The translations under genes were made by a program, and so were the position numbers. 64,000 nucleotides of DNA. Source: Diphasiastrum complanatum (taxonomy: Eukaryota > Streptophyta > Lycopodiopsida > Lycopodiales > Lycopodiaceae). The stretch spans positions 25,509-89,508 of the forward strand of contig MU832057.1 in assembly GCA_029204225.1 (NCBI GenBank), written 5' to 3'. Position 1 is the first letter of the stretch. Each line of letters opens with the position of its first letter. Below, piece by piece: positions 24,011 to 35,493 of the stretch. The notes beneath the pieces are model-generated. The model had not been told where the DNA came from, searched no databases, and saw only the letters and a program-made list of their open reading frames with translations.

Positions 24011-25162
24011 AAATTTATATTAGATTGAGAGTAACAAGATTTCACATAGTCCCTCTTGACAAGTCAAGACCAAACCCTTTGAACCCTTCAATTTATAGCA
24101 TAACAGGTAAAAATACAGTTGTATAAAGTTTAACAGTACAAAGTACCATAAAGTGAAGCATGTTTTAAGACACCCAGCTGTTACCTGCCACCATCCCACA
24201 CAACAAAACCGCACAAGTTAGTCACATGAGGAAGACATGTGTCATAGTTGAGCATCAATTGTTATCCATGTCCGAAACAAGATTTAGTACTTTATCAGCT
24301 TAATTGCATTTTTTTAAAAGTACGTCCAATCTTCTCAATCATTTATTTCATTACTAAGCAATACATTCCGCCCTTTAAAGAAGTCATATCAGGGCAAAAG
24401 CCATACTGATCAATACAAGAGCAAAAGAAATGTATTAGGTTCACATTTATATTTTACATGCAAGAAACTATCCTTCACTATATTGATGGACAGAGACATG
24501 ACTACGGTCACAACGCTAGGTACTAGAGCACCTTCGTGCTATGCTAGCCCCCATGGATATCCCGTAACGTCCGTTTTTTGGGAGTCCAAGCACCAAACAA
24601 CTTGGGCAAATCCCCCGGATGATTGCTCTGGTAGAATGATAGAAACTATGATGATAGTTACCTTTGATAAAAAGTATAATGGCTTCTAAAGAATGTAGCA
24701 TGAAGAAAGCTTGGCTTGATAGTTTTCTCCCTGAAAAGATGTGTGCACAAAATATGATAATCTATATATTGTGGATATTGTGGGGAAGGAAATGCTCTTG
24801 AAAAGTTGAATGATAAGTTAATAATCTGCGGGAAAATGATGGATTAACTATTGATAAAGACTATGAGGTTGGTAGAAGTACTCTATGCTTAACACAATAT
24901 TTTCGGTTTGAATCTTCTAGCACGTAGGTGATTTGTTAAAACAGCTGAAGATGGATAGTTCGCAAGAGATGACTTCGTCTATCATTCAGGTACGATGTTA
25001 TACGGAACTTCACCAATACGGTGGGTAGCCTTACTCGTTACTATGTGAAATCTTATCTATGCATGATAATACTGCAAATGCTTCCTTTAATGGTAGTAGC
25101 TAATAAATTTAGAAAAGTCTGATCTTATGTACGTTAAAATAGACATGAGCTTGTGGTTTTTG
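24011..25162. other. No gene recognised
   Basis: No frame of convincing length or motif. The minus strand at 24480-24700 has a short open stretch (including GGICPSCLVLGLPKNGRYGI) that I cannot assign. It lies downstream of the gypsy gag-protease remnant and may be decayed element DNA. Confidence 0.4.
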
Positions 25163-25407
25163 TTAAATAAAGTTCTCTTGCATCCTGAGTCCCATTATTA
25201 TATGTAAAGTCACGTACTCATATAGGGCTTGACCATGGTACACTTGAATGGCATTTTGCAATGTAGACCACATCGAAGTGATTTTGTTAGGCACATTAAG
25301 ATAAAATTCAGTGGATGAATCACACTGCCAGAATAGGCTGGTATCCACATTTAGGATACTCCGATATGAAATCTCCTTAAGGCCTGCTCTCTCCATAAGG
25401 AGAGGAG
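25163..25407 (-). pseudogene. Unassigned open stretch after gypsy protease
   Basis: The minus strand reads KVATFISGSLDILTPLLMER, ISYRSILNVDTSLFWQCDSS and TSMWSTLQNAIQVYHGQALY with no stop for about 93 codons. It overlaps the end of the protease frame by a frameshift. It does not resemble RT, integrase or RNase H, and I do not recognise it. Either it is a fast-evolving linker of the minus-strand gypsy or captured host exon sequence. Composition is protein-like (balanced hydrophobics, three Trp), which is why it is listed. Confidence 0.35.
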
Positions 25408-26364
25408 TCAGTATATCAAGAGATCCAGAAATAAACGTAGCCACCTTAGAAAATAACAGTCATGTGCGTTTGTAATCCATCTGAACGCATTTTTGTGTGC
25501 TTTGAAAGTACAGAGTAAGAAAGGTAATTCTTCTTTCCCTATTAGAAAATCAGGTATTTTAGTAGCAAACGTATCTTGAATCTCAACCATAGCTATGTCT
25601 AGTGTATTATCATTTTCATTTGGAAATGGGAATTGTCTTGTAGTTCTTAATATTATAAAATCCATAAGAAACTTATGGTCCCCAATATAAACTATAACTT
25701 GAGACAATTCTCCTATTGGTGATCTTCTAGTTGCATAAGCTAATCTTAAATGTCTTAAGGTGGGTGCTATTCTATGATGAATGCCTAACTCATATGTTGT
25801 TTCTTCAGTCATTATGTTTACGCTACATCCGAAATCTATGGGTACACTATCTAAGATGCAGCCATTGATTACTACCTGAATCTCGGGTTGACCTTCATCA
25901 CCGTAATTAACTAATCCTACGTTGACGAATGGTAACTTCGTTTTTCTTTTCTTTCTATTTTGCAAAAATTGCTTAATTTCTTTCTTGTAATATTGATTAT
26001 CGTCTAATAGTTGTTTAAAAGTTATATTGGACATTCTGGAGACAAGGTCTTTACTATATCATAAGAACGGTTTCTAAGTGGCGATGGATCTCTAGGTATC
26101 TCGCTACTTATAACTGGATTTGAAAATGTTACTTTTTTAACTTTTCTAGTTTTTTCGTCTAAAAGCTTTTTAGCTTTTGAACTAATATCAACATCATAAT
26201 GTTTTTCAGTAGGCCTATCAAGGTCTAGTTCCTTACTATTATGAATTTTTACTAACTGTTCTGCGACCTTCGTTTTTTTTTTGTCTCATTGTTCACATTT
26301 TTTGCGGTTTTCGCAGATTTTGTCTTAGTTTTTTTTTTTATCTTTAAGCGTTAAAGAATATTTA
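25408..26364 (-). pseudogene. Gypsy gag linker and aspartic protease, minus strand
   Basis: Minus strand. 26040-26300 gives a Lys/Glu-rich linker (VKIHNSKELDLDRPTEKHYD, KAKKLLDEKTRKVKKVTFSN). From 26034 the frame reads SNITFKQLLDDNQYYKKEIK, then a retropepsin fold. VINGCILDSVPIDFGCSVNI holds the catalytic Asp in D-F-G-C (canonical D-S/T-G); HLRLAYATRRSPIGELSQV and IGDHKFLMDFIILRTTR follow, with FLIGKEELPFLLC near the end. No zinc knuckle is seen between gag and protease. No RT follows, so the element is truncated at its 3' side. Confidence 0.78.
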
Positions 26365-27006
26365 CTACACTCTATGAGTATACTTCCTAAGTGATTCCTT
26401 TGGCTTTTTCTCAACAAAATTAAGCCGAGCCAACAATCTAGTGGAATATCTTATTTCCCTAAACTGTTTAAGGAATGCTGCTTTTAATGCGTTCCAAGTA
26501 TTAATCGTCTCCGGTACTAATTGACTGTACCAAATCCTAGCCTGCTTCCACAAAAGACCTGACAAAATTCTAACTTAGTCCTCATCCGTATGTTCTTTAT
26601 TTGCTATGGTAATGGATTCAAACTGTGAGAAATAACTATCCGCTTCTTCAGATGACAATCCCTTAAAGAAATCGTATCTGATTTTTGTAGATGTGGGTGG
26701 CACTGGGTTAGCCATATTATCAGGTGGTGGTGAGCTAGATGACCTTGGAGGACTTGGAGGATTTGGAGGATTAGAATCTAGACTACGCTCAGATGATGGT
26801 TCTGATGAAGAAGATTTTGATTTTGAACTTGGTTTGGAAGTAGAATAAGACGAATTTGGTTCAGATGAATCTGTAGAACTTGGTGTTTCAACGGATCTTT
26901 TATCAGATGAATCTAAAAATGTTGTAGTAGCATTTAGAAGATCATTAAACGCTTCAGATGTTAATCTTGCTCTAACTGACGAGTTTTGCAAATTCTGCAA
27001 ATACAA
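26365..27006 (-). pseudogene. Gypsy gag, minus strand
   Basis: It reads YLQNLQNSSVRARLTSEAFN, then a Ser/Pro-rich stretch, then the capsid-like gag domain: TKIRYDFFKGLSSEEADSYF, ITIANKEHTDED. A stop is followed by RILSGLLWKQARIWYSQLVP, TWNALKAAFLKQFREI and FVEKKPKESLRKYTHRV. The primer site lies only about 150 bases upstream, so the leader is short, unlike the elements with repeat-filled leaders. Broken by one in-frame stop near 26575. Confidence 0.82.
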
Positions 27007-27159
27007 ATCTCTAGATTTCCTATATGCTTCTAATCAATGTGCATGCTCTAAACGTTTCTGTTCAATAGTTGTTTGAGAGTATGTTATTGGTATGTGTTAC
27101 ATGAGAAAGATTCGTTGTACGTAATACACTTAAAATTATTGCAAAAGATGAAATTCATT

Positions 27160-27177
27160 TCCCCGGCAATGGCGCCA
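27160..27177 (-). promoter_or_regulatory. Primer-binding site (tRNA-Asp type), minus strand
   Basis: The minus strand reads TGGCGCCATTGCCGGGGA, one mismatch from the complement of plant tRNA-Asp 3' end. It is five bases from the LTR edge at 27183. Confidence 0.88.
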
Positions 27178-27182
27178 AATTA

Positions 27183-28185
27183 TGTGGTGGCCTAGTCATT
27201 ATAGATTTCCACAAAATCAATGAATTAAGTAGTATAAAAGGTTTGATTGTTCCCCAAGAGGGAGAATAATCTCATCTTTTGTATGATAAGTGTATGTATA
27301 ATGGTAAATAGACTGGAATGTGTAATATTCACAATGAATACTATAGCAACATATCTGATTATCCAAAGATATTTGAATAAATTGGCATCCAAGAACACCA
27401 ATGATGAAACAATTTGGTCAAGGTCTGTGATTATAAAGATTACTATACCTTTCGGGCCCTTCGGGTAACAGTTAAGCAATCAGATCAAACAACAACTAGC
27501 AAACAGATTCATCAAACAGAATCGCATTGGCTAAAGATTCCTCTTAATCAGACACAGAATTAGTTCTTATCGCAGGCAAACAGATTTGAGCATCAAACAC
27601 ATTCATTATCTGAACATGTAGCTCATTCAAAATTGAAAGAAGTTATGCTTAAGGTTATGCCTAACAGCTTCGGCTAATTCCCTACACACATTAGTCATTG
27701 GTGACGTCTAAAAATTTGTGTTAGAGTGGCTGAAATTCAGTAAAACATGAGAAATATGTGTGACGCAAACAAAATAGTATCACAAACAATCACAGATCAT
27801 ACAGAGTGTATTCACTCAATTGATAAGAAGTAATGCTATAAAAGTTGATAGAGGGAAAGTATGCTTGAGTTTATAGAAACTTGCTCTTCTCTCTTTATTG
27901 ATACTCAGATTTGTGCAAATGCATAAGTACAATGGCACAAAGTGTCGACCTTATAGGAACGATCACCGGCCTCAATGTCGTTTACCAACCGTCAAAACGT
28001 TGGTTGAGATCCGCTACTGCATCTCTTATAGAATGTCGCAAATTCTAACCTAAATGTGAATTTACAAAGTGCAAATAGGCCTTTACATGAATTTAGGCAC
28101 TATAGCACATTTACATGTATAAAAATTGAAAATTTTGACAATGTATAACAATAAATTGGATAATGTGGGATCATGAGGCTCCACA
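27183..28185 (-). repeat. 5' LTR of the minus-strand gypsy (about 1.0 kb)
   Basis: On the minus strand it begins TGTGGAGCCTCATGATCCC (at 28185) and ends GGCCACCACA (at 27183), with the primer site next to it. A plus-strand copy of its first 135 bases occurs at 30576-30710. No 3' partner was found on the left. Confidence 0.82.
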
Positions 28186-28400
28186 GGTGGTATATTATCC
28201 GTATGATCCTAATGCCCCGATCTACGATCCAAACCAAGTTGTGTTTGCGATGCAACAATTTCCCGCAATACGCGGATGCTTTATCTGTGTAGGTAAACAT
28301 CCTAGTATTCGCTGCCCAGACAAACTTCGTCTTCCACGAGCTTGTGAAAATTGTGGCATTGAACACCATGTTAAGGATTGCCCTTCACGCTTGCGCTGAC
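28186..28400 (+). pseudogene. Gag nucleocapsid scrap with two zinc knuckles
   Basis: The plus strand gives YYPYDPNAPIYDPNQVVFAM, then two CCHC-type knuckles, CFICVGKHPSIRC and CENCGIEHHVKDC (both CX2CX3HX4C), then CPSRLR and a stop. The double knuckle with CX2CX3HX4C spacing resembles the first knuckle of the 12.1-kb gypsy gag. Its left end is cut by the minus-strand LTR at 28185, so only the nucleocapsid end of a gypsy-like gag survives. The knuckles bind RNA in packaging. Confidence 0.7.
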
Positions 28401-30124
28401 ACAGTTGTGCTACTTCTGGGAGATTTACTGATTGATGTTTGTTATGTGAGTCTGAATATGTGTTTGTAAGTCCGTAACACCTATGTCGTTTTGTGATCAT
28501 GTTCTTTTAGTTTGCTCATCTTTTTACTTTTCTTTTTACACCCTTTTATGTTATGTTTTTTTTCTTGCATGTTTGTCAGTCAAATAATCTTTAAAGTACT
28601 CACGCGTAACTTTCAATTTCTAATCCAAAACATTCAATTGTTGTATAGAGTCAGAAAGATCACACAACAACACTACCTTGTGCATCGCCATTATCACCAT
28701 ACTCCATCAGATATTATCTACCGGTGTGCGCCCAACACAAATTATCTTCACAAGCAATGTTGTGCAACCCCAAAGCACAATTCAAATGTGAGGAAAAATC
28801 ACTACTCAGAAGACACAAGCTAGAGACCCCTCACACAAGCTTCCAAGCAGTATCTTTTCATGAGTGGACTCCCAAGAAACAACATACAGGTTGGAGAAAA
28901 GCAGTTAAGGGACTTCACAACAAATGTTCTATTTGGAAACTAATGGAGCACATTATTGGGCTGCCAATATTATCCAACAAAAGATCCATCTTCCCAACAA
29001 GATTTAATGTTCACAAAAACCACAACCACCTTCAATAAGCAGTTGATTTTACGTAAGCGATACAAAATCCACGCTTTTCTAGCTGTATATCCATGCTAGC
29101 TACTTCAACAAGCTCAAAAGTTGCAATGACGAAGAAATCTTGAATCCATCAGTGAATGGAATTATAAATACACAACCCCAAGGACAAATGTCATTTTCAA
29201 CGGCAAACAATGATGACTCTTTGAAAAATTGTACATTGAGCATTGGTTATGAACATGTATAAAAATACACACAAGATCCCTAGCATACCTTGTCCATATC
29301 CATTCCTTCTCCCATGTTCCACCATATAATTAATCTTGAAGCTTCATCTCACTTTTCTCATCCATGCTTCAAGACCTCATTCCCACCCGATTGATCATTC
29401 TGAACTTGCTCTAGTTCTCCCTTGAAGCACTTCGTAGAGCAGACAAGTCTACAATATTTGCAACATACAAACGATGTCAATTCATAACTCCCGACAAGCC
29501 AAGACAATCATATTATCAAAAGGACCTTGGAGATTTTTCACAAAACAACAAGTGGTGTTTTCGCAATTAAAGAAATCAGCAAGTTATTCACTTGTTGACT
29601 ATTCAAAGGGCACTACTTTATTCAAAAAAAAAAAGAAAAAAAAAGAGGAAGGGCAATCGTTCAGACCTCTATTCCAAGCAATCCTTCATGGAGCTCTTAA
29701 CGGTACAATTAAGCTACAATGCGACAATCACAATTCTGCCATTATGTTTTCAAGAGACAACTATGAGCAACAAACCTTTGATCTATTCATTCATCTCCAC
29801 CACCACCCCCATATCCGACTCATATCTTGCCTCATCTTCATCTCATTACCGTTCATTCTCACCTTGTGTTGTTTTCATACCATATTCAACAAGCCAAGCT
29901 CTTGTACATCATCCATTGAATCATCAACATGAGCAATTGGAACTACAAACCATCAAAGAGCCAAATCTGCTAGAGACGCTCATACTTCTTCAAAGCTTCA
30001 TCACCTACGGAGCAACACTTTACAAAATATTCCACATCTACAAGCTGCTCCGACTTGACTCCTCCCACACCATAAGGAGCGGGGTTCTTTATATTGCCAT
30101 TGGTGTGGGACCGCCAATCCAATT
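28401..30124 (+). other. Non-coding internal part of a plus-strand element
   Basis: No pol is present. Small frames occur (for example 29592-30137) but show no motif. It ends in a polypurine tract and LTR at 30125-30138, so this looks like a deleted gypsy-type element that kept gag end, filler and 3' LTR. Confidence 0.45.
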
Positions 30125-30570
30125 AGGAGGGGGATAATGTTAGCAACAAATGAAAATCAAAGTAAAATAATACATTGTGGCATCTGTAGTGTAAGTCCAC
30201 ATGTGAGTACTTGTTAATAAATTCTTACCGTTGGGAAGCCTTAGCAAGCCTAGTTTATTGTTGATCCTTGCTAGTTGGGTACCACCTTAGCAAGTTTATT
30301 TATTGTCCAAGTAGTGGCTAGTTGGGTACCGCCTTAGCCACACCTTAATTAGTTTCTATTCCAAGCACTAGTTGGGAAGCCTTGGTGTTCCCTTTTCATT
30401 CAATTAAAAGAATAATTATTATCTTGCTATAAAAGCAATGACCTTAGAGCAAGTTAATGAGGAAAATGAAGCCTGAGCTAAGGCTATTTTTCATAGCAAG
30501 CCAGCCAACAGGAAGCGACAGCGAAGAATGTAAGCAAATTGTTTGCGAGCCGCTGCACAGCTGAAGAAGG
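30125..30570 (+). repeat. Polypurine tract and internally deleted LTR, plus strand
   Basis: AGGAGGGGGA (30125-30134) precedes TGTTAGCAACAAATGAAAAT at 30138. The first 90 bases and then the GGGAAGCCTTAGCAAGCCTA block match the minus-strand LTR at 31959-32850 in inverse orientation. About half a kilobase in the middle of that LTR is missing here. Sequence similarity fades near 30400. Confidence 0.75.
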
Positions 30571-30710
30571 GGATATGTGGAGCCTCATGATCCCACATTA
30601 TCTGACTTATTGTTATATATTATAAAAAAATTTAATTTTTATACATGTAAATGTGCTATAGTGCCTAAATTCATGTAAAGGCCTATTTGCACTTTGTAAA
30701 TTCACATTTA
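30563..30710 (+). repeat. Polypurine tract and truncated LTR start, plus strand
   Basis: GAAGAAGGGGATA (30563-30575) then TGTGGAGCCTCATGATCCC from 30576. It is the same family as the minus-strand LTR at 27183-28185 but breaks off near 30710, where the repeat array begins. Confidence 0.75.
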
Positions 30711-30729
30711 ACTGCTGAATCAGAATACA

Positions 30730-31720
30730 ATACTCGCGGATTCTGATAAGAGATTTTCACTGAGAAAATACTGATTTTATATATATATATATATATATAA
30801 AATTTAGAATTCGCTAGAAATCGTTCAGACTTCGGATGATGTCATGATATGGTCGACGAATTCTGATAAAGATTTTTCATTGACAAAATATTGAGTTTTT
30901 TAATTTTTTGCAAAGGAGATAATTTGTGGAGGATGTATAGAAATCGTTCAAACTGTGGGCGATTTTCGGGTATGGTCGACGAATTCTGATATTGCATTTT
31001 TTTTAAATTTAGAGTTCGCCAGAAATCATTCAGACTTCGAATGATTTCACGGCTTGGTCGGCAAATTCTAATAAGGAGTTTTCATTGACAAAATATTGAT
31101 TTTTTAATTTTTTTTTTGAATTTTTTGCAAAGGACAGAATTCGCAGAGGATGTATAGAAATCGTTCAAACTATGGGCAATTTCTTGGTATGGTTGACGAA
31201 TTTTGATACTGCATTTTTATTTTTATTTTTAGAATTTGCTAGAAATCATTCAGACTTCGTACGATTTTATGGTATGGTCGACAAATTCTGATAAGGAGTT
31301 TTCATTGACAAAATATTGATTTTTTACTTTTTTTGAATTTTTTGGAAAGGACATAATTTGTAGAGGATGTATAGAAATTGTTCAGACTGTGGGCGATTTC
31401 CTAGTATGGTCGGCGAATTCTGAAACGAAAGTTTTGCTGATAGACAAGGATAATAGTGAAAAAGTGATTTTCTGGTAGAAAACAGGCTAAATCTCTGAGA
31501 TAAAATTCGCGGAGCTGCTGGAGGATTGATTTTACATAGATCTAGCCTCAGTGAAGCCGACGAATTTCGACACAAAGATTAGGGTGGAAAACAAAGGATT
31601 TTGCCAATAAACTAGTGGGTTTTTGAAAACTCTGAACAGGGTCAGAATTCACGGAGGTGATAAAATCGAAGATCAATGTCGATTATGGCTGCAGACAGAT
31701 CGGCGAATTCTGATATACTT
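30730..31720 (-). repeat. Tandem/interspersed leader repeats with GAATTC core
   Basis: Near-copies of TCGACGAATTCTGATA (30733, 30855, 30967, 31058, 31193, 31277, 31411, 31557, 31698) alternate with GAATTCGC-(A/T)GAG-like words (30807, 31013, 31136, 31234, 31504, 31643). Between about 30740 and 31430 they form a tandem array of a 210-240 bp unit made of two half-units, each ending ...TTCAGACT...GGTATGGTCGACGAATTCTG. The array lies just inside the minus-strand primer site at 31940, the leader position. Confidence 0.8.
30777..30798. repeat. (AT)n microsatellite
   Basis: About 11 AT units inside the leader array. Confidence 0.9.
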
Positions 31721-31939
31721 GTTTGATTAAAAAAAATGTCACTTGGGTCACTTCTTTCAAAGAAAATGTCCAAGCTGACACTTTTGTTGCTTCCCCCCGA
31801 CTTGATAGGTTGCTCAGCAGCTCGTGTAGGACCTCGAGAAAAGTCTTGTGTTGTAGTGTGAAGGAAAATAACAGGCAAGCATATGCACAAGCACGTTAGT
31901 ATTAAAGAAAACAAGTAAGCTATGTAGAAAAAAACTTAG

Positions 31940-31957
31940 AAAGCGGCAATGGTGCCA
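31940..31957 (-). promoter_or_regulatory. Primer-binding site remnant (tRNA-Asp type), minus strand
   Basis: The minus strand reads TTGGCACCATTGCCGC next to the LTR end ...TTCCAACA. It differs from the tRNA-Asp complement by a few bases. Confidence 0.7.
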
Positions 31958-31958
31958 A

Positions 31959-32850
31959 TGTTGGAAGTATTTCTACTTTCTACGGTGGCTAGGTCTAATG
32001 AGGGGTTTGTGCGTAGTATAGTGGTAGACCGGTCGTCCACCTTCTACAAAGCTTAACAACTGTGAAATAAAAAACATAAATGAAACGAGAGCACCAAGGC
32101 TTTCCAACTAGTGCTTGGAATAGAAACTAATTAAGGTGTGGCTAAGGCGGTACCCAACTAGCCACTCCTTGGAAAGTAAATAAACTCGCTAAGGCGGTAC
32201 CCAACTAGCAAGGATCAACAATAAACTAGGCTTGCTAAGGCTTCCCAACTAGCAAACCGTAAAACTAATACTAATTCCCAAAGGGAAATGAAATAATAAA
32301 TTGCGGCTAACTAAATAACTAACAAATAAAACATGCCACAATAATCCAGTGAAAGGAGGCAAGAGGAGGCCCGAGCACCTTCCCTCAAGCTATGCACCTT
32401 CCAATGGGAACACAAGTGAAACAACAAGATAATCTCAAAAGAGATAGCAATTTAGCATAATCTCAAAACTGTTATTTTACAAAGGAAACGCCTCTCTTCT
32501 TATAGCAAAAAGGGTCTTCCATAAGCTTCTACTAACTTATGGGATTAATTTCTAAAACTTGCAATTCTGAGACTTCTAAATTTCTCAAATTCTAACTCAT
32601 AAAGTCTAAGACTCTAAACTTAGAACTCAATATAACTTAAAATCTTTTATTTTCTAAGCTTAAGTTTCTAAGTTTAAGTGCTCTAAATTAAGTTTTCTAA
32701 CTTAGAAGTTTAGAATTTAATTAAGTTTATACCCATGGACTTATAACACACATGCCATGGTAAGAATTTATTAACAAGTACTCACACGTGGACTTACACT
32801 ACAGATGCCACAGTGTTTTATTTTACTTTGATTTTAATTTGTTGCTAACA
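31959..32850 (-). repeat. 5' LTR, minus strand (892 bp)
   Basis: On the minus strand it begins TGTTAGCAACAAATTAAAAT (at 32850) and ends ATACTTCCAACA (at 31959). The direct words TAGTTGGGTACCGCCTTAG and TAGTTGGGAAGCCTTAG recur several times within it. It is homologous to the deleted plus-strand LTR at 30138. Confidence 0.82.
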
Positions 32851-33054
32851 CCTTTTATCTTCGTCTTCATGTTCGTGTTCGTGCTCTTGTTCGTGTGACC
32901 TTCAGTCAATGAACGTTTGACTCTCGTCTTTGTGTCTTCGGTCTTCAAAGCTTTTCTGTTCGCAACCATGCAGCTCCCTTGTTTCTCTTCTGCCTTGAGC
33001 TCTAAAGCTATCATAGCTTTGTGGCCAGAAACAATTTGTTTTTTCATACACCAG
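32851..33054. other. No gene recognised
   Basis: The minus strand is open for about 74 codons, Lys/Thr-rich (MIALELKAEEKQGS), but I cannot assign it. It lies between the minus-strand LTR and the copia RT fragment. Confidence 0.35.
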
Positions 33055-34836
33055 TAGAGATGTCATTTTTGTGGAAGATCAATTTATCAACCACAAAGGG
33101 AAAGCTCGAGAAATTTTCGATCCATGTATCAAAAATAGATCCAGGATCAAAAACCAGAAAATCGATACTGACTCGAAAAATGAGTCACAACCTCGACGGG
33201 TCGAATCACATCAGAGGGTCGAAATTTAGCCAAGAAGATCGAATCGACCCAGACAACCTCCATCCCGATTTATAGATGATGCAGCCTATTACTTTGTGCA
33301 GGAACCAAACACAGTTTCAAAGATGCTGATCAATGGAAAGCAGTGATAGACACATAATTCGACTCTCTGATAGAAAATCAAACGTGGATAATCACTGAGC
33401 TGCCAAAGGGTCGAAATTTGATTCCATCCAAATGGATATTCAAGACGAAGTATGATACTGAAGGAAGGCTGAATCGATATAAAGCCAGACTAGTCGCCAA
33501 AGACTATTCCCAGATTCCAGATCTGGATTATTCTGATACCTTCAGCCTTGTTGTCAAAGCATGCTTCGATCCCCGACTATTACTTTCCTTTGCAGCTGCA
33601 GCAGATCTCAAAGTCCATCAAATGGATGTCCAGACTGCTTTCCTCAACAAGACCATTGAAGAGGAAATCTATATGTCACAGCCAGAGGGATATGAAGTTC
33701 GAGGTAAGCAACACCTTATATGCAAAATTCACAAGGCACTCTATGGGCTGAAATAGTCACCCAGAGCCTGGTTCAAAAAAATCAATGCATTTCTTATTGA
33801 GAATGGTTTCATTCCGAACTCAGTAGACTCGAATGTCTACTTCAAGTCCGTATCGAATTTCTACATCATCATCACTCTCTATATAGATGATACTCTATTA
33901 TTCAGTAACAATCTGAATCTGATGGAGGACACGAAATACATAAAATGACTGATATGGGTCCAGCCACTACTGTCTCGGAATCAAAATTTTCCAAAATTCG
34001 ACCCAACAGACTGATTTTCATCAGTCAACAAAGATACCTCACCAACGTGTTGGAAAAGTATGGAATGGCCAATTGCAAACCAAGCCTCTTTCCACTCGAC
34101 CTTGGACTAAAGCTATCAAAGGAACAATCTCCTCAAATTGAAGTAGAAAAGGAGAAAATGAAGCAATATCCGTTTCACTCCATTATCGGCTCACTGATGT
34201 ACGCAATGATCTCCACACAACTTGACCTTGCATATTCGATCAGTTCACTTAGCCAGTTCCTATCGAATCCAAGTCTAACCCATTGGAAAGCACTTACAAA
34301 GGTCATGAAATACGTCCAAGCAACCAAGAATCTCAACATCTGTTATGGAGGTAGTCAATGTGCCAATATTCTTCACGGCTACACAAATGCAGATTGGACG
34401 GGAGATATCGATACCAGAAGGTCGACTTTTAGATTTGTATTTTTATACAATCAAGGCCCAATTTCTTGGAACAGCCGAAAGCATACCTCAGTAGCATTGT
34501 CATCAACCGAATCAAAATTGCTACCACAAATGCTACCAAGGAGGCAATCTGGCTAAGGCACCTGCGTGCAGAAATCGACCTTGCATAGTCACATCCAACG
34601 GCCATTTTTTGTAACAACCAAAGCACTATAGCACTCTCTTTAAATCCGAGATTTCGTTCTCGAAGCAAGCATATCGAAATAAGGTATCTCTACCTAAGAG
34701 AGAAAGTGCAAAGCAAGGAGTATCATTGGTCTATTGCAGGACAGATTCAATGGCAGAAAATTACTTCACCAAGGCTTTATCAAAGGAGCACCATCTCAGG
34801 ATTCAACAATTTGTTAGGATCCACATTAAGGAGGAG
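33055..34836 (+). pseudogene. Ty1/copia linker, RT and RNase H remnant
   Basis: It starts RDVIFVEDQFINHK, the end of the integrase C-terminal region, then a polar linker with DNA of the same family as 46652-47359. RT begins at 33418: SKWIFKTKYDTEGRLNRYKA, HQMDVQTAFLNKTIEEEI, IHKALYGLK. A TAG at 33754-33756 stands in place of the conserved Gln before SPRAW. ITLYIDDTLLFS gives the catalytic loop as YIDD. A frameshift follows near 33940, and the frame from 33945 holds SIIGSLMYAMISTQLDLAYS, YTNADWTGDIDTRRST and SWNSRKHTSVALSSTE. The RNase H tail to 34836 is in mixed frames (SIALSLNPRFRSRSKHIEIR-like). The 5' part of the element is missing. Confidence 0.9.
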
Positions 34837-35481
34837 TGTTGAAATTCGATGCTCAGCCTCAAATCCATTCAATAATGAGCATCTTGAAAGCTGTATATAT
34901 TTATACAAGAAAACCAAAAAAAGGATGACTCAAATTTTTATAGCAAAAACTTGACTCTTAGTTTTTAGAATTTTTCGATATCATATCGACTCAAAAAATA
35001 CGTAATTTTCGAGTCATTGTAATTTTTGAATCAATGTAAATTTCGATATTGTCGGTTAGAAATCCGATCCGTGGTAAAAGTCCGCCTACTTTGTACATTC
35101 AAAGGCGGTTGTAATAAATGAGACAGATAGCATTTAATGCTAATTAGATATTTAGCAAGTAAAAGATATTTTGTAATAGACCAACAAACTGTAGATAGGA
35201 AGTTAGTTAAGACTTAATCTTCATCAGAAAACTTCTTCTGAATTAATTTCGAGTTTTTGGAGTCAAGCTTTATCACGCTCAACAAGCTGAAGTTATCAAT
35301 TCAAGCCATTGTACTCATTGTTGATATTAATCAGAGTGCAATTCCAATCTCACTATTGTATTGTTCATTTGTGCTTATCTGAATCATTCATTCTTGAATT
35401 GTTCTGCTGCTAACTGACATTCTTCCAATCCTACACCGCACCCGCTCGAACTTCCGCTGACTAACCTCTCGTTTTACGACA
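34837..35481 (+). repeat. Copia LTR (645 bp) with polypurine tract before and primer site after
   Basis: AAGGAGGAG (34828-34836) precedes TGTTGAAATTCGATGC. The end is TTTTACGACA at 35481, followed at once by TGGTATCAAAGC (35482-35493). The end is confirmed by the related minus-strand LTR at 45885-46494, which stops at the same TTTACGACA. A 3' LTR should be followed by a target-site copy, not by a primer site, so this LTR serves two internal regions. Confidence 0.88.
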
Positions 35482-35493
35482 TGGTATCAAAGC
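35482..35493 (+). promoter_or_regulatory. Primer-binding site (initiator tRNA-Met type)
   Basis: TGGTATCAAAGC directly abuts the LTR end and differs by one base from the canonical copia primer site. Confidence 0.85.

Noticed and set aside
29474-30137. Two overlapping frames of 150-180 codons on the plus strand
   Set aside because: A-rich and Ser/Pro-rich low-complexity translations next to a polypurine tract; no conserved motif, frames overlap each other.
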